Shown piece by piece: positions 1-9,597 of a stretch of 64,000 nucleotides of DNA. Source of the DNA: Cunninghamia lanceolata (lineage: Eukaryota > Streptophyta > Pinopsida > Cupressales > Cupressaceae); NCBI GenBank assembly GCA_027924645.1, contig BSBN01001017.1, positions 12,798,501 to 12,862,500 on the forward strand. Direction: 5' to 3'. Position 1 is the first letter of the stretch; each line of letters starts with the position of its first letter. Under the pieces are notes generated by a model, which saw nothing but the letters and a program-made list of their open reading frames with translations, searched no databases and had not been told where the DNA came from. The translations under genes and the position numbers were made by a program.

Positions 1-496
1 TCATTGCTCTCTTATCATATTTTGATCCGGTGGCCTCAGTTACAACGTTGTTCTTGACAGATTTGAGGATAGGTACCCCCCCGGAAGAGTATAGACCAGT
101 TACTGCTCTAATTGCTTCTTTTGTGATCTTGCAGGGTCTATCTAGCCAAAGGAAGTTGTCATGCATCCTGCTCAGTACATACCGGACCCATTCATCTTCT
201 TCAAAGCTAGGGAAATGAATGAATTGCTCAAATTGTTTCTTCTGGATACCCTTATACTCTGGTTTGAGCTCAAAAGCATTGTCTATCAGTTGCTTGTGAT
301 AGAGGTCTCTTAATTTGAATTCCCCAAATTCCTCAATGTTTGCGTGTATGTAAACCCTAATATCTTCAGTATGTAAGACTCCGTGGGGAACACTAGAGAA
401 GGCTCCTAGTGGATCTACCTCCAACGATTTGTAGGGATGTTTCTTGAATGAGGGGCGAGGTCTATCAGAGATCTTAACTATGTTTGGAGTAGCCAT
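1..496 (-). CDS. ORF2 of element C, N-terminal 165 codons, function unknown
   Basis: An open frame starts at ATG 496-494 and is uninterrupted to the window edge. It begins MATPNIVKISDRP and has recognisable blocks: a GAFSSVPHGVLHTEDIRVYI stretch, then EDEWVRYVLSRMHD, then KITKEAIRAVTGL. The same blocks in the same order occur in ORF2 of element G (54590 onward), so this is a conserved gene of the element family and not a chance frame. I see no aspartic protease, reverse transcriptase, RNase H or integrase motif. The KITKEAI.AVTGL-like block resembles motifs in retroelement-borne plant ORFs of unknown function, which is only a resemblance. The env-like ORF that SIRE-type Copia elements carry after pol is another candidate. 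The start was chosen because it matches the start of the G homologue. Confidence 0.7.
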   Translation of the reverse strand, partial: MATPNIVKISDRPRPSFKKHPYKSLEVDPLGAFSSVPHGVLHTEDIRVYIHANIEEFGEFKLRDLYHKQLIDNAFELKPEYKGIQKKQFEQFIHFPSFEEDEWVRYVLSRMHDNFLWLDRPCKITKEAIRAVTGLYSSGGVPILKSVKNNVVTEATGSKYDKRAM

Positions 497-1149
497 TCTT
501 CAAAGATTTGCAGTGAGGCAATGAAAAACGAAGAATACCTTATGCGCCTTCGGTTTGCACGGAGTGGTTGGATTGATTTCTTTATGCAATAGCTTCGGCA
601 GGAGATCCTTGGTGTGCTTGATGAACCTTGTTGCAGAGCTCCACTATTCGCTTCTTCTCAAGTGTAGAATGAGCAGATAACTTTTGAGAAATCCCTTATA
701 TTGCTCCGCAAACCCTAATATCTGTCTGCAATAAATGCTTCACCTGCATTATTCCGGTTTACCATGTCTGGACAGCTTGGAGTATCCCGGATTAGTCCTG
801 ATTACTGAATATCATCCGGATCTTTAAATCATGAATAAATCTAGGTAACATATTACAAGAACATCCCAAACACTCTGTCCAATCCGCAAGACAAGATCGT
901 GCACTTCCGGATCTCTCCGGACCTTTTTGTAATCCTTTATCATACCGGAGCACCTCCCTGAACAGGTCTAACTTAATCGAACACAGCTTCTTCATAACTC
1001 CATGCGGACCTCTGAAAACTTGACTGAAGCATCTCAGGACTTATATCTACAAACCCTTTAATCCGCATCTTGTGCCACATCCGGCACAACTTGTTTGGCT
1101 GGGGGAACAGAATCTTCTTTGAGTCTCCCCCTGAGCCTGAGCTCACTTT
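497..1149 (-). other. gag-ORF2 intergenic region of element C
   Basis: No reading frame here looks coding. Just after the gag stop lies a G-rich box (1124-1137; GGCTCAGGGGGAGA on the minus strand), followed by a CCCCCAGC tract and a TTGTGCCGGATG-like stretch. Element G has recognisably similar sequence at the equivalent place (54184 onward), so this non-coding segment is conserved. The role is unknown: it could be a second polypurine-like tract or an RNA structure that serves ORF2 translation. Confidence 0.5.
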
Positions 1150-2328
1150 TTAATTTCCGGAAGAAATATCAGCACCAGAATCTGGTGCGGATCCAACCTC
1201 TACATTCTCTGAGCTTTTCTTCACCCAAATCTTGCTCATCTGATTCCTAACTTCATCCGCATTCATCTTTTGTTTACCCTTGTCTTGATTCTGATTATAC
1301 ACCGGACCTCTTTTGTCCTGATTCTTGTTTCTGCAGACTTTAGCATTATGACCGGACCTATTGCAGATTTGACAAATAACATTTCTTTGCATATTTAACT
1401 GATATCCCCTTGATCTGCATTGATTAGCCATATGACCTACTCTATTGCATGTAAAGCATCTACCTTTGAATGATTTGTTTACTTGCATAATTCTGCATTC
1501 ATGGGATTTGTGTCCATACCTTTTGCAGTTGAAGCACTGTCCGGAGAAGGATGAATTAATCTGATTCATTCTCATTCTGCACTGATTAGCTTTGTGACCA
1601 AAATGGTTGCAGCTGTGGCAGTATCCATTGAAGGATGGATATTTTTGAGCATTTGGCTGTCTTACCGGAGGTCTTCTAGGCCTGCTCCTTGGATTTTCTG
1701 ATCCAAGATTCTTCTGACCGGATCCGGAGCTTTCTCCTTTCTCATATCCCAAGCCATACTTGTCATCTGTCCTCTTTTGACTTCCAAGAAGAACTTCAAG
1801 TTGAGCAGAACTTATCTTGAATTTCTCTTTATATTCATTTGCTGTTTGAAGGTCTCTTTTGAGAGAGGCAATTTGATCCTCAAGTTTTCCTTCATTATCT
1901 TTGGAATCTTCAAGATCAGATTCAAGGTGTCTGATAATCCTGTCCATCTGGTGGCATTCTTCTGATTTTTCTTTAAGAGATTGTCTTAGATTGTCTTCAG
2001 CCTTTCTTTTTTCTTCAATCTCTTGAGTAAACTTTATAGTTCCTGATTCCATTTCATGTCTTAACATAATGACTTCTTTTGATAACTTTTCACATAACTT
2101 GGTTTGCTCAGTCAATTCCTCACTTGTATTGCTTTCTTCACTTTGTCTTGCCAACTGTTGAAGCAGCTCCTTTCTCTTTTTCATAGAGAGACTTAATTTG
2201 TCTTTTAATTCTCTCATGAATTCATCAGCCTGTTTGAGTCTTTCCTTTAATTCACTGACTTCAGAATTTGACTGTTCAAGATCCTCAAGGGCAGTCTTGA
2301 GTTGCTCCCTTAAACCATATGCATCCAT
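1150..2328 (-). CDS. Gag-like nucleocapsid protein of element C
   Basis: This is an intact 392-codon ORF. Residues 1 to about 185 are almost entirely charged heptad-like sequence, predicting a long coiled coil. The block SQKRTDDKYGLGYEKGESS follows; a GLGY motif at this place is typical of SIRE/Maximus-type Copia gags. A basic R/P-rich stretch (about 215-230) precedes four CCHC zinc knuckles (CX2CX4HX4C): CHSC...GHKANQC, CFNC...GHKSHEC, CFTC...GHMANQC and CQIC...GHNAKVC. These should bind the element RNA. The usual N-terminal Copia gag domain (UBN2) is missing. The last residues include PDSGAD, which looks like an aspartic-protease D-S-G triad but is not followed by the rest of a protease. 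The start is the first ATG after the primer binding site. Confidence 0.82.
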   Translation of the reverse strand: MDAYGLREQLKTALEDLEQSNSEVSELKERLKQADEFMRELKDKLSLSMKKRKELLQQLARQSEESNTSEELTEQTKLCEKLSKEVIMLRHEMESGTIKFTQEIEEKRKAEDNLRQSLKEKSEECHQMDRIIRHLESDLEDSKDNEGKLEDQIASLKRDLQTANEYKEKFKISSAQLEVLLGSQKRTDDKYGLGYEKGESSGSGQKNLGSENPRSRPRRPPVRQPNAQKYPSFNGYCHSCNHFGHKANQCRMRMNQINSSFSGQCFNCKRYGHKSHECRIMQVNKSFKGRCFTCNRVGHMANQCRSRGYQLNMQRNVICQICNRSGHNAKVCRNKNQDKRGPVYNQNQDKGKQKMNADEVRNQMSKIWVKKSSENVEVGSAPDSGADISSGN

Positions 2329-2378
2329 TTGAAATCCCAGATCTTCCTCAAGCTGTTAGGCTCTATTAGGAGGAACTT

Positions 2379-2391
2379 GGCTCTGATACCA
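2379..2391 (-). promoter_or_regulatory. Primer binding site of element C (initiator tRNA-Met type)
   Basis: On the minus strand the sequence TGGTATCAGAGCC lies two bases beyond the LTR end ...CAACA. It is the standard complement of the initiator tRNA-Met 3' end used by most plant Copia elements, and it fixes the LTR boundary and the element's orientation. Confidence 0.9.
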
Positions 2392-2393
2392 AT

Positions 2394-3485
2394 TGTTGAT
2401 AACTGAGAGGGGGGGGTGAATCAGTTATCCTAATTATTTCCCTTATTAAACTTTCCTTTTAATTGAAGCAGCATAAAATCAAACACAAAACATAAACCAT
2501 GAAATAAGAAACACATGACACAGTATTTTTGACGTGGAAACCCTGTTAAGGGAGAAAACCACGGGGTGATTAACCCAAGAATTATTCTCTGTTAGAAGAA
2601 TAGGAAATTACAAAAATGGCACTTGCCAATTAGGGCTCACTGCCCGAGCACACTGCTCACAAGAGGCTCACTGCCTACAAGAAGACACACTGTCTTACAA
2701 AGTGATTAGAATCACAGTCTTGAACTGATTGGAAGCATCTGCATATGCTGGAGTTCAGTTCCGGTTAGGTTCAGTATACTGATCTGCTGCACTTCATCTT
2801 TCCTCTGTTCTTTAGTCTGCTGTCCTTTCACATACCAGATCTTTCTTGTTACTTCTGCTCTACTCTGGACTTGTTCGCATATCCTCACATACATTCACAC
2901 CTTTTACCACTAAATCCATCCTCTATATATATCCGCACAAGTACTTTCATCATCTTTCTAGTCGGCATCCGGAACAGTCTAGTTTCTTACAAACTTAGTT
3001 CTGTCGGCTGAATCCTTGCTCACCAAGCAATGCGGATCAAGCATATACTTGTAGATATCATCAATTATGTCGGCCAAACATGATTCATGCCTCCGCAACC
3101 TTTATCATCATCTGTAACACATCCGGAAAGTAGTTTGATACTCAGTCAGTCAGTTCTTCCTCTGTTTTCACTGTCTCTCAGGAATCCGGTACTCAACTAT
3201 TCATATCTTTTTCCTTGTCCATCTCCGGAGGCTAAATCCTTGGAATATACTACTCAAGATAGTCCTCTTGACTTCCCCAGATCCGCACTGCACCAAGACA
3301 CTTCCTCTGAGAGATCCGGACCAATCTGTCGGACCTTGCCACATGCTCTGTTCTTGTTCACCGGACCACCACAATCTTCAATCTGACTTCCGGTAGAGAC
3401 ATATCATGACTTGCGGATATGTGGGATGACCTTTGTTGCCATCAATGACAACAACCATGAATCCATATAGTGTCTCTTGCCAACA
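2394..3485 (-). repeat. 5' LTR of element C (1092 bp)
   Basis: The LTR begins TGTTGGCAAGAGACAC (3485) and ends ...TTATCAACA (2394). The opening matches the LTR openings of element G (50897 and 58018), and the 3' third closely matches the LTR of the autonomous Copia element F. A TATATATAG stretch at 2923-2932 is a candidate TATA box. A run of eight C (G on the plus strand, 2409-2416) lies near the end in CTGATTCACCCCCCCC, a box shared by C, F and G. The LTR contains about eight CCGG sites, so CpG loss is slight. Confidence 0.85.
2633..2695 (-). repeat. Cluster of four CAGTG-loop mini-hairpins in C's LTR
   Basis: Four short inverted repeats follow each other: AGACAGTGTGTCT (2695-2683), GGCAGTGAGCC (2675-2665), GAGCAGTGTGCTC (2658-2646) and GGGCAGTGAGCCC (2645-2633), read on the minus strand. 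Arms of 3 to 5 bases enclose a constant AGTG core. Element F has the same four units in the same order in its 3' LTR, and G keeps one of them. The position is downstream of the putative TATA box, so the cluster is likely transcribed in the R-U5 part. Confidence 0.75.
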
Positions 3486-3798
3486 CTTTTCCCATGCTCG
3501 CATCATCCAAAACTTTGCAAAACTTTTCCAAAACCAAACAAGACATCCAAAACTAGGTTAGTACCAAGCTATTCTTGATCGCATCAACCTTAAACAAACC
3601 TAGTGAGTCTCCACTATCAAGGATCAATCATCCTTTTCTCTCAGAACTCCACTAGTGGCTTGTGCAAAACTAGTCTACATCAAGTAACCAGATTTCTATC
3701 ATCCTTACTTTTGACTATCATTTTATTCCAACCAACTTGTTTGACACCCATAGATCTAAGGAAAACATTGTTCAAACCTTAACACATTCTATCACCTC
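3486..3798 (+). other. Leader fragment of element B
   Basis: This is the non-coding stretch between the outer end of C's LTR and B's first gag ATG. It is CA-rich and AT-rich with no frame I can support. It is presumably B's 5' untranslated leader downstream of a primer site left of C. Confidence 0.5.
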
Positions 3799-5238
3799 TT
3801 GTTCAAAACTTTCAAGCTCACTCCATCCCATCTCAAATCACCTTGCATGATCTTAACAAGGTCCCAAAAACAAAAGAAAACTAAAATGGCAAACAAAATT
3901 ATTCCATCCCCTCACGATAGTGATGAGGAAATTTCTCAGGAAGAGATTCTACAAACTCAGCAAGACCAAAGGTTTCAACGCATAATGGACAAGGTACTTG
4001 CCCAAGACCCTACTAGATTCTTTCTTCACTTAGCACAACTAGGAGTCAAGCTCCCTAAAGATTTTGATGTGGAAGCATTAAAAGAACCTAAGGATGAAAG
4101 AAACCCCAAGGGAAGCACACAAGAGGAAATGACCACAGACAAAAGCAAAGAAACCATTGATTCTACAAGCTTCCTAAGCTTAATGACCCAATAGATCCAA
4201 GCTTTACAACAACAATTCACAGACATGCAAACAGGAACATCAACTAAGCATTATGCCCTAGAGGATATTTCACCATATCCTTTTGATAGGACCTTGATCA
4301 TGATACCTTTCCCCTCTAAATTTGAGGTACCAAAATTTGACAAATATCATGGAAAGAGTGATCAAAGAGACCACACTAGGGAATTTAACACTGCGTGCCT
4401 TGAAGTTGCCCACAATGATACCTATCTTATGTGACTGTTCCCAAGAAGCTTAGGAGGACAAGCCATGGAATGGTTTTCTAGACTGCCTCCTAGCATTAGA
4501 ACCTTTAATGAACTTGTGGACAAATTTGTCACGCACTTCTCCTACAATATTGAGCATGACACCTAAATTTTAGATCTTTGTAATAGCAAGCAAAAAGGTG
4601 GAGAATCCTTCGCCGCCTTCTTACAAAGATGGAGACAGTTGGCAAGTAAATGCCCACATCAAATGCTGGAGATGTTTGTCCATAACTTATAAACTGACCT
4701 AAGCTACCAGATACAAATCCAATGCCCTACTTCCTTTAGTAAGGTCATTGAGATGGGTCTAATCATTGAAAAGGCTTTAATCACCAAAGGTCAAATAAAG
4801 ATTTATAAGGACACTCCTAGTACCAATACCAACATAGATAAACCAAGATTTTGGACAAAGAACAAAAACATTGCGAATGATGGGGTGGTAGATGCAAAAA
4901 ATACGGCACCAAAACAACCAATCTTCAACTTGTCAAACCTACAAAACAACCCCCCACAAAATAAACCATGAAACACTGAATCATGATTTACAAGCTATTG
5001 GAAACCATCCTACGGAAATTAATAAAAAATAAACTCAAAACACTTCCAACAGTGTAGGAATATGAACCAAAAGTCAAACCTCCTTGGTGGAATGACGATG
5101 ATTTTTTATAGTACCACCGAAACAGGGGGCACAAAACTAATGACTGCATTGTGCTCAAGCACACTATCCAAGATTTAATAGATCAAAACAAAGTATCACT
5201 TGATGGACATACCTCTAATAATGATCACCAGGCATTGA
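3799..5238 (+). pseudogene. gag pseudogene of element B
   Basis: Two candidate starts lie in one frame (3799 and 3886). The region encodes an acidic N-terminal part rich in E, D and Q, then the Retrotrans_gag core with blocks PKFDKYHGKSDQRDHTREF and LFPRSLGGQAMEWFSRLP around 4330-4500, then FAAFLQRWRQLASKCP. Stops interrupt at about 4192, 4432, 4564, 4690 and 4968. Near 5130-5160 a shifted frame reads as a HKTNDC-like remnant, probably the single zinc knuckle. The protein would form the element's virus-like particle. The family call rests on the AMEWF block and on the downstream pol. Confidence 0.75.
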
Positions 5239-6119
5239 AGGATCCACTTCCCAACTATGAGCAGGGAGGGTCTTCCAATCAAAACAATAGTGGAATTAAC
5301 AACGCCAATTACACAAACGTGTCATTTGACTATGTTGTTAACCAAATCTCAAAAAGTGATCCACACATCAATGTGATCAATATAAACAAAGACTTGGATT
5401 GTAATGCTACCACTCACAGTAATAGAGTCACTCTTAGAGGAGTCCCAGCCTCTCCCTCTAATCAATACAATATCCTAGATCAACTCCATAAGACACCTAC
5501 ACATATCTCCATTCTAGAACATATGCGTCTATCCCCATTCCATAGGGCCATACTTGACAAAGCTCCATTAGAAGCCTCCATTCCAACGAACCTTGCCGAA
5601 GAATAGTTTCAAACCATGGTAGGTCACATTACCTCACCTCACTCCCTATCATTCACTGAAAAGGATGATATTTCAATTACCCAACCTCATAACGCATCTC
5701 TTCATATCGAAGCCTTAATCCATAAACACAAGATAAAAAGGGTTCTAATCAATGGAGGAGCCAGTTTGAATATTTGCACCTTGAAGCTAATCCTTGCATT
5801 GGGGTTTGTGAAGAAAGCTATTGATCCAAAAAAGAAAATCACTATCAAAGCCTATGATAAGGAGGAGAGAACTTCCAAGGGAACTATTATTTTACCAATC
5901 AGAGTTGGACCTGTAGTAAAAGATGTGGCATGCCAGGTCCTCGATATAGAGCTAGCGTATAACATTCTTCTTGGGAGACCTTGGATACATGCTCTAAAAG
6001 TGGTACCGTCAACATACCACTAGTGTATCAAATTCCCCTATGAAGGCCAAGAGATCACTATCCAAGGAGATCCCAATCCATTTCAATATTGCAACTCCCT
6101 TCACTCTAAACCTAAAGTT
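5154..6119 (+). pseudogene. Protease region of element B (active-site Asp changed to Asn)
   Basis: A mostly open frame runs from 5154 to 6023 with one TAG at 5604. The N-terminal third is a polar linker. The retropepsin fold begins near 5690 with ASLHIEALIHKHKIKRVLIN, then GGASLNICTLKLILALGF, and ends with NILLGRPWIHALKVVPSTYH followed by a stop and CIKFPYEG. The catalytic triad should read D-G-G-A, but here the codon is AAT (Asn), so the enzyme would be dead. The change fits a CpG to CpA transition (ATCGAT to ATCAAT). Cleavage of the Gag-Pol polyprotein would be its normal role. Confidence 0.8.
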
Positions 6120-7440
6120 GTGATTCCTCATAACCATGCTTCTGCTTCATCTTCATCCCAGGTTGACCCAGCTTCACTTGCTTCCACGTCAAAGGTTTCC
6201 CAACCTGACCTCAGACTCAAAGACAAGGGCCTAGGTGAGTACATAATCACCCAATCCTTCTGCTTGGCACAACTCCCTCTATCTCCCAGATTGTATGGAA
6301 GACCTTCCATGAGTAAATCCAAGATAGTTGAAACTACCAAAGGTCCATTTATCAAATGAAGAAGCCTTGAAGATGAGAGTGATGAAAAAGACATCCTTCA
6401 ATGGTTATATAAAGATGAAGTTAGTTTATCAACACAACAAGACCATCAGTCCACGATACAAACTGAGTAATATGGTCAAGGATTCCAAATGCTACAAAGA
6501 ATGGGGTACAAAGGACATGGTCCCCTCGGTTCAAGAAAGGAAGGTATCACTGAACCCATCCAACCTCTTACCTTGATACCCTGAGACACTACAGGGCTAG
6601 GTTACACTGGCACATCAAGAACCAACAGATCAAATAAGCATAAAAGCCTACAACCAAAAACATCTGCTACTAATCTGGTTGATCAAATTCACCAACTGTA
6701 AATGGGGAGTGAGACTGACTCTAGCAAATATGAGTGGGATAGTCTCTCTAAGCTATCTTGTGACAAAAAAGATATTGATGTGGTCCATGAGTATGACCCA
6801 ACCCATGCAACTGAAAGACAAAGTTCAAGGGATAGACCACTAGAGTCTGACCCACATAATAACGATAGTGAAAGTCACGTGGAAAGAATGATACCCCCTT
6901 GACAGATTAGCTAATGGAGAGTACCATCAAAGGTATTATCCATGCTTATAATGACCACCATAACACTTCTATCTTGACCATCAATGCCATCAAACTAGAT
7001 CAACCCAATGACCCTTTATCGTTATTGCACCCAAAACTCATAGATTGGGAGTTGTAAGACTCTACCCCCAATCTTGATACCTTTCAAAATGATGAAGCCA
7101 TCATAGACTATCTTGAGCTTAGGGATCACATACCCGCAGGGGACCACAGGGCTAGCTATGCCATAGAACTCAACAACAAGGCCTATTTTGGAGAGAGTGC
7201 CAAGCCTTTCAGTCTCAAAAATGTCAAAATGAAAGAAAGATCTAATGGTGAAAACTGCTCTACGGCAGTGTTAGATCATGAAAAAAGTAAAAATATAGAC
7301 GTATCCAACGGTGAAAACCTCTCTAAGGTACCAAAGGATGGACGACTTGACCCTCTACCCAATCTCATGCATCAGGAGAGATCTTTAATCTTGATAGAAC
7401 CAGTAGAGCGATCAATGTCAGCACAGGTGATAGCCCAGAA
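6120..7440 (+). pseudogene. Linker between protease and reverse transcriptase, element B
   Basis: This is a polar region coding in broken frames. Recognisable stretches are YIITQSFCLAQLPLSPRLYG near 6240 and a DEKDILQWLYKDE-like block just after 6359. The remainder is D/E/N-rich and split by many stops (6357, 6574, 6900, 7057). Long poorly conserved spacers between protease and RT occur in plant Tat elements. No catalytic motif is visible. Short open stretches at 6702-6902 and 7229-7492 are probably parts of this spacer and not separate genes. Confidence 0.55.
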
Positions 7441-8426
7441 TGATTCACATGGCATAGTCTTTAACCGCACAAGAAAAGCTAGCGTTTACTAAATTCTTCA
7501 AAAGAAAACAAATCAACTTTGCTTGGACATATGCAGATATGCCAGGGCTAGATCCAAATCTCATAATGCATCACTTATCTTTAGTTCTAGGAGCTAAGCC
7601 ATTAAAACAAAAACTTAGGAAGATGCACCCACATGTAGCCCTCATGGTGAAAGAAGAGCTGAAGAAATTGTTAGATGTTGGATTCATTAGAACAATAGAC
7701 TATCTTGAGTGGATTTCAAACATAATGCTAATTGCCAAACTAGATGGAAGAGTTTAAATATGTAATGACTTCAAGGACCTGAATAAAGCTTGTCTAAAAT
7801 ATGATTTCCCCTGCCAAACATTGACATTATTGTAGATCTCACGGCAGGGCACACCATGCTATCACTAATGGATGGAATCTCTAGATACAACCAAATGAAA
7901 ATTGCACTTGAAGACCAACACAAGATTGTATTCACATGTCCATGGGGTACCTATTGTTGGTGTGTCATGCCATTTGGTTTGAAAAATGCTGGTGCAACAT
8001 ATCAGAGAGCTATGACCACAATCTTCCATGACACGATGCACACTATAATGGAAGATTATGTTGATGACATCTTGGCAAAATCACTCACAAGAGAAGAACA
8101 CCTAGCCGTATTGGACAAAATCTTCACAAGACTAGAATAGTTTAATGTGCACCTCAATCTGAAGAAGTGCATGTTTGGAGTTACATCAGGCAAGCTACTT
8201 AGATACATAGTGTTTGCCAATGGAATTGAAATCGACCTAGCTAAAGTGAAGGCCATCATGGAAATGCCACCTCCTAAGAATCTCACTCAACTAATGTCTG
8301 TGCAAGGAAAACTACAATCTATCAGAAGATTCATTTCTCAATTGGCAGACAAGTGCCACCCATTTTCCCACCTCCTACATAAAAATGTCCCTTTCAAATG
8401 GAATGATTCATGTGAACAAGCATTTT
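7441..8426 (+). pseudogene. Reverse transcriptase pseudogene of element B
   Basis: The Ty3/gypsy RT order is clear: FAWTYADMPGLDPNLIMHHL, a primer-grip region with EELKKLLDVGFIR, a frameshifted DFKDLNKAC block at 7768-7790, MDGISRYNQMKIALEDQHK near 7870, FTCPWGTYCWCVMPFGLKNA, and the catalytic YVDDILAKS at about 8058-8084. The thumb follows with KCMFGVTSGK and ADKCHPFSHLLHKNVPFKWN. The active-site aspartates are intact, but stops at 7755 and 8138, a frameshift near 7800 and a double TAG TAG at 8427-8432 break it. Its role would be copying the element RNA into DNA. Confidence 0.88.
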
Positions 8427-8926
8427 AGTAGTTAAAAGAGTATCTCATGAAACCACCTGTATTAATGCCACTAATTCAGGGTAAACCTCTGCTACTATAT
8501 ATCTCGGCCACACCAATAGCTCTGGGAGTTCTCCTTGCACAACAAAACTATGAAGGGAAAGAACAAGCAATTTACTATATCAGCCGAACACTTGTTTGGT
8601 ATGAACTACAATACATGCCAATTGAAAGAACATGCCTCGTTGTGGTCTTCACTTCACAAAAGTGGAGACATTACATGTTGTCACATTCTGTCAAACTAGT
8701 AGCAAAGATTGATCCACTCAAGTATTTACTCAACAATGTCACCTTTACAGGTAGATTGTCCAATTGGGTCATGCTTCTTAGCGAGTTTGACATCGAATAT
8801 GTAGACAAGAGGGCAATAAAAGGCCAAGTACTTGAAGATCAAATGGAAGATGCACCTCTAACAAATGTTAGCCCTTTGAGCTTCGAATTTCCAGACGAAT
8901 CTATTTTTCACATCACCACAACAACC
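8427..8926 (+). pseudogene. RNase H domain of element B
   Basis: The domain follows the RT directly after two adjacent TAG codons where family members usually have Gln-Gln. Blocks are LKEYLMKPPVLMPLIQGKPL, LYISATPIALGVLLAQQ, QAIYYISRTLV, YMPIERTCLVVVFTSQKWRHY and LSNWVMLLSEFDIEYVDKRA. The first catalytic Asp (usually in YISATD- or YVAATD-like context) appears altered, and the block EKNRACLALVFA-type is recognisable as IERTCLVVVF. The following DQMEDAPLTN linker leads into the second RNase H. It would degrade RNA in the RNA-DNA hybrid. Confidence 0.75.
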
Positions 8927-9340
8927 TAGAAAATGTACTTTGATGGCTCATACACTTAGCATGGGTTGGGAGCAGGTATCTTGTTGATCATCCCTAGTGG
9001 CAACACCATTCCTAAATCATACAGATTACTTTTTCCCTACACTAACAACGTGACAGAATATGAAGCCCTAGTCATTGGTATCAAGCTAGTAGTTGAATGG
9101 AATATCAAAGAACTTCAGGTGTATGGTGACTCACAGGTGGTCATAAATCAAGTAAATAATGACTACTAGACAAAGGATGGGAAATTGATCCCTTACAAGT
9201 GGATGGTAGATGATTTGAATGAATACTTTGTTGAGATCTCTTTTCAGTAGATACCAAGGATTGAAAACAAAGCTACAGACACCATAGCAACAATTGCATC
9301 TCTCCTTGATATTCCAAATAATCAATCACATTATGAGTTC
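8927..9340 (+). pseudogene. Second (archaeal-type) RNase H domain of element B
   Basis: The sequence after a TAG at 8927 reads KMYFDGSYT, stop, HGLGAGILLIIPSG, then TEYEALVIGIKLVVEW and LQVYGDSQVVINQV. The three acidic residues expected for RNase H (FDGS, TEYEA, YGDS) are present. A second RNase H of this kind between the regular RNase H and the integrase is a known hallmark of the Tat lineage and decides the clade call. Four TAG codons interrupt the domain (about 8927, 8957, 9167 and 9248), three of them at positions where Gln would be expected. The C-terminal tail ends with a NKATDTIATIASLL-like block. Confidence 0.82.
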
Positions 9341-9597
9341 TTAGTAGAGCTAGGGTCCCATCCTGCATATGACACTCCTGAATCCCATATCATTTGTCAC
9401 ATTGTCTAAACTGATTCCCCCCTCTATGGAAAAATATTTTCTATCTTAAAAAGAATACCCTTCCACCTGATCTCTCCAGCAACCAAAAATGAACCTTCAT
9501 TCGTCAGGCATCCCTATATGTCATTGTCACCAATACCCTATACCACAGAGGTCTTGATGGTACTCTCCTTAGGTGTCTCAATAGTGAGGTATATCAA

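Larger units (their letters stand above)
1..3485 (-). mobile_element. Element C: pol-less Copia-type LTR retroelement, right part only
   Basis: This minus-strand element runs off the left edge. Read right to left it has a 5' LTR (3485 to 2394), a tRNA-iMet-type primer binding site, a gag-like ORF with a coiled coil and zinc knuckles, a G-rich intergenic box, and the start of a second ORF that is not protease, integrase or polymerase. The LTR termini are TGTTGG...CAACA. The coding parts carry no internal stops, and CpG-containing CCGG motifs are frequent in the LTR and internal DNA, so this looks like the most recent insertion here. It interrupts the leader of element B. The 3' LTR and the second target-site copy lie outside the window. 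The gag resembles the C-terminal half of SIRE/Maximus-type Copia gags (inference). Confidence 0.8.

Noticed and set aside
1160..1195. Aspartic protease active site (PDSGAD) at the end of C's gag-like ORF
   Set aside because: The ORF stops seven residues after the triplet, the rest of a retropepsin is absent, and the homologue in G has TSDADTF at this place.
3087..3386. 99-codon plus-strand frame inside C's LTR
   Set aside because: It lies in an LTR on the strand opposite to the element's transcription and has no recognisable motif.
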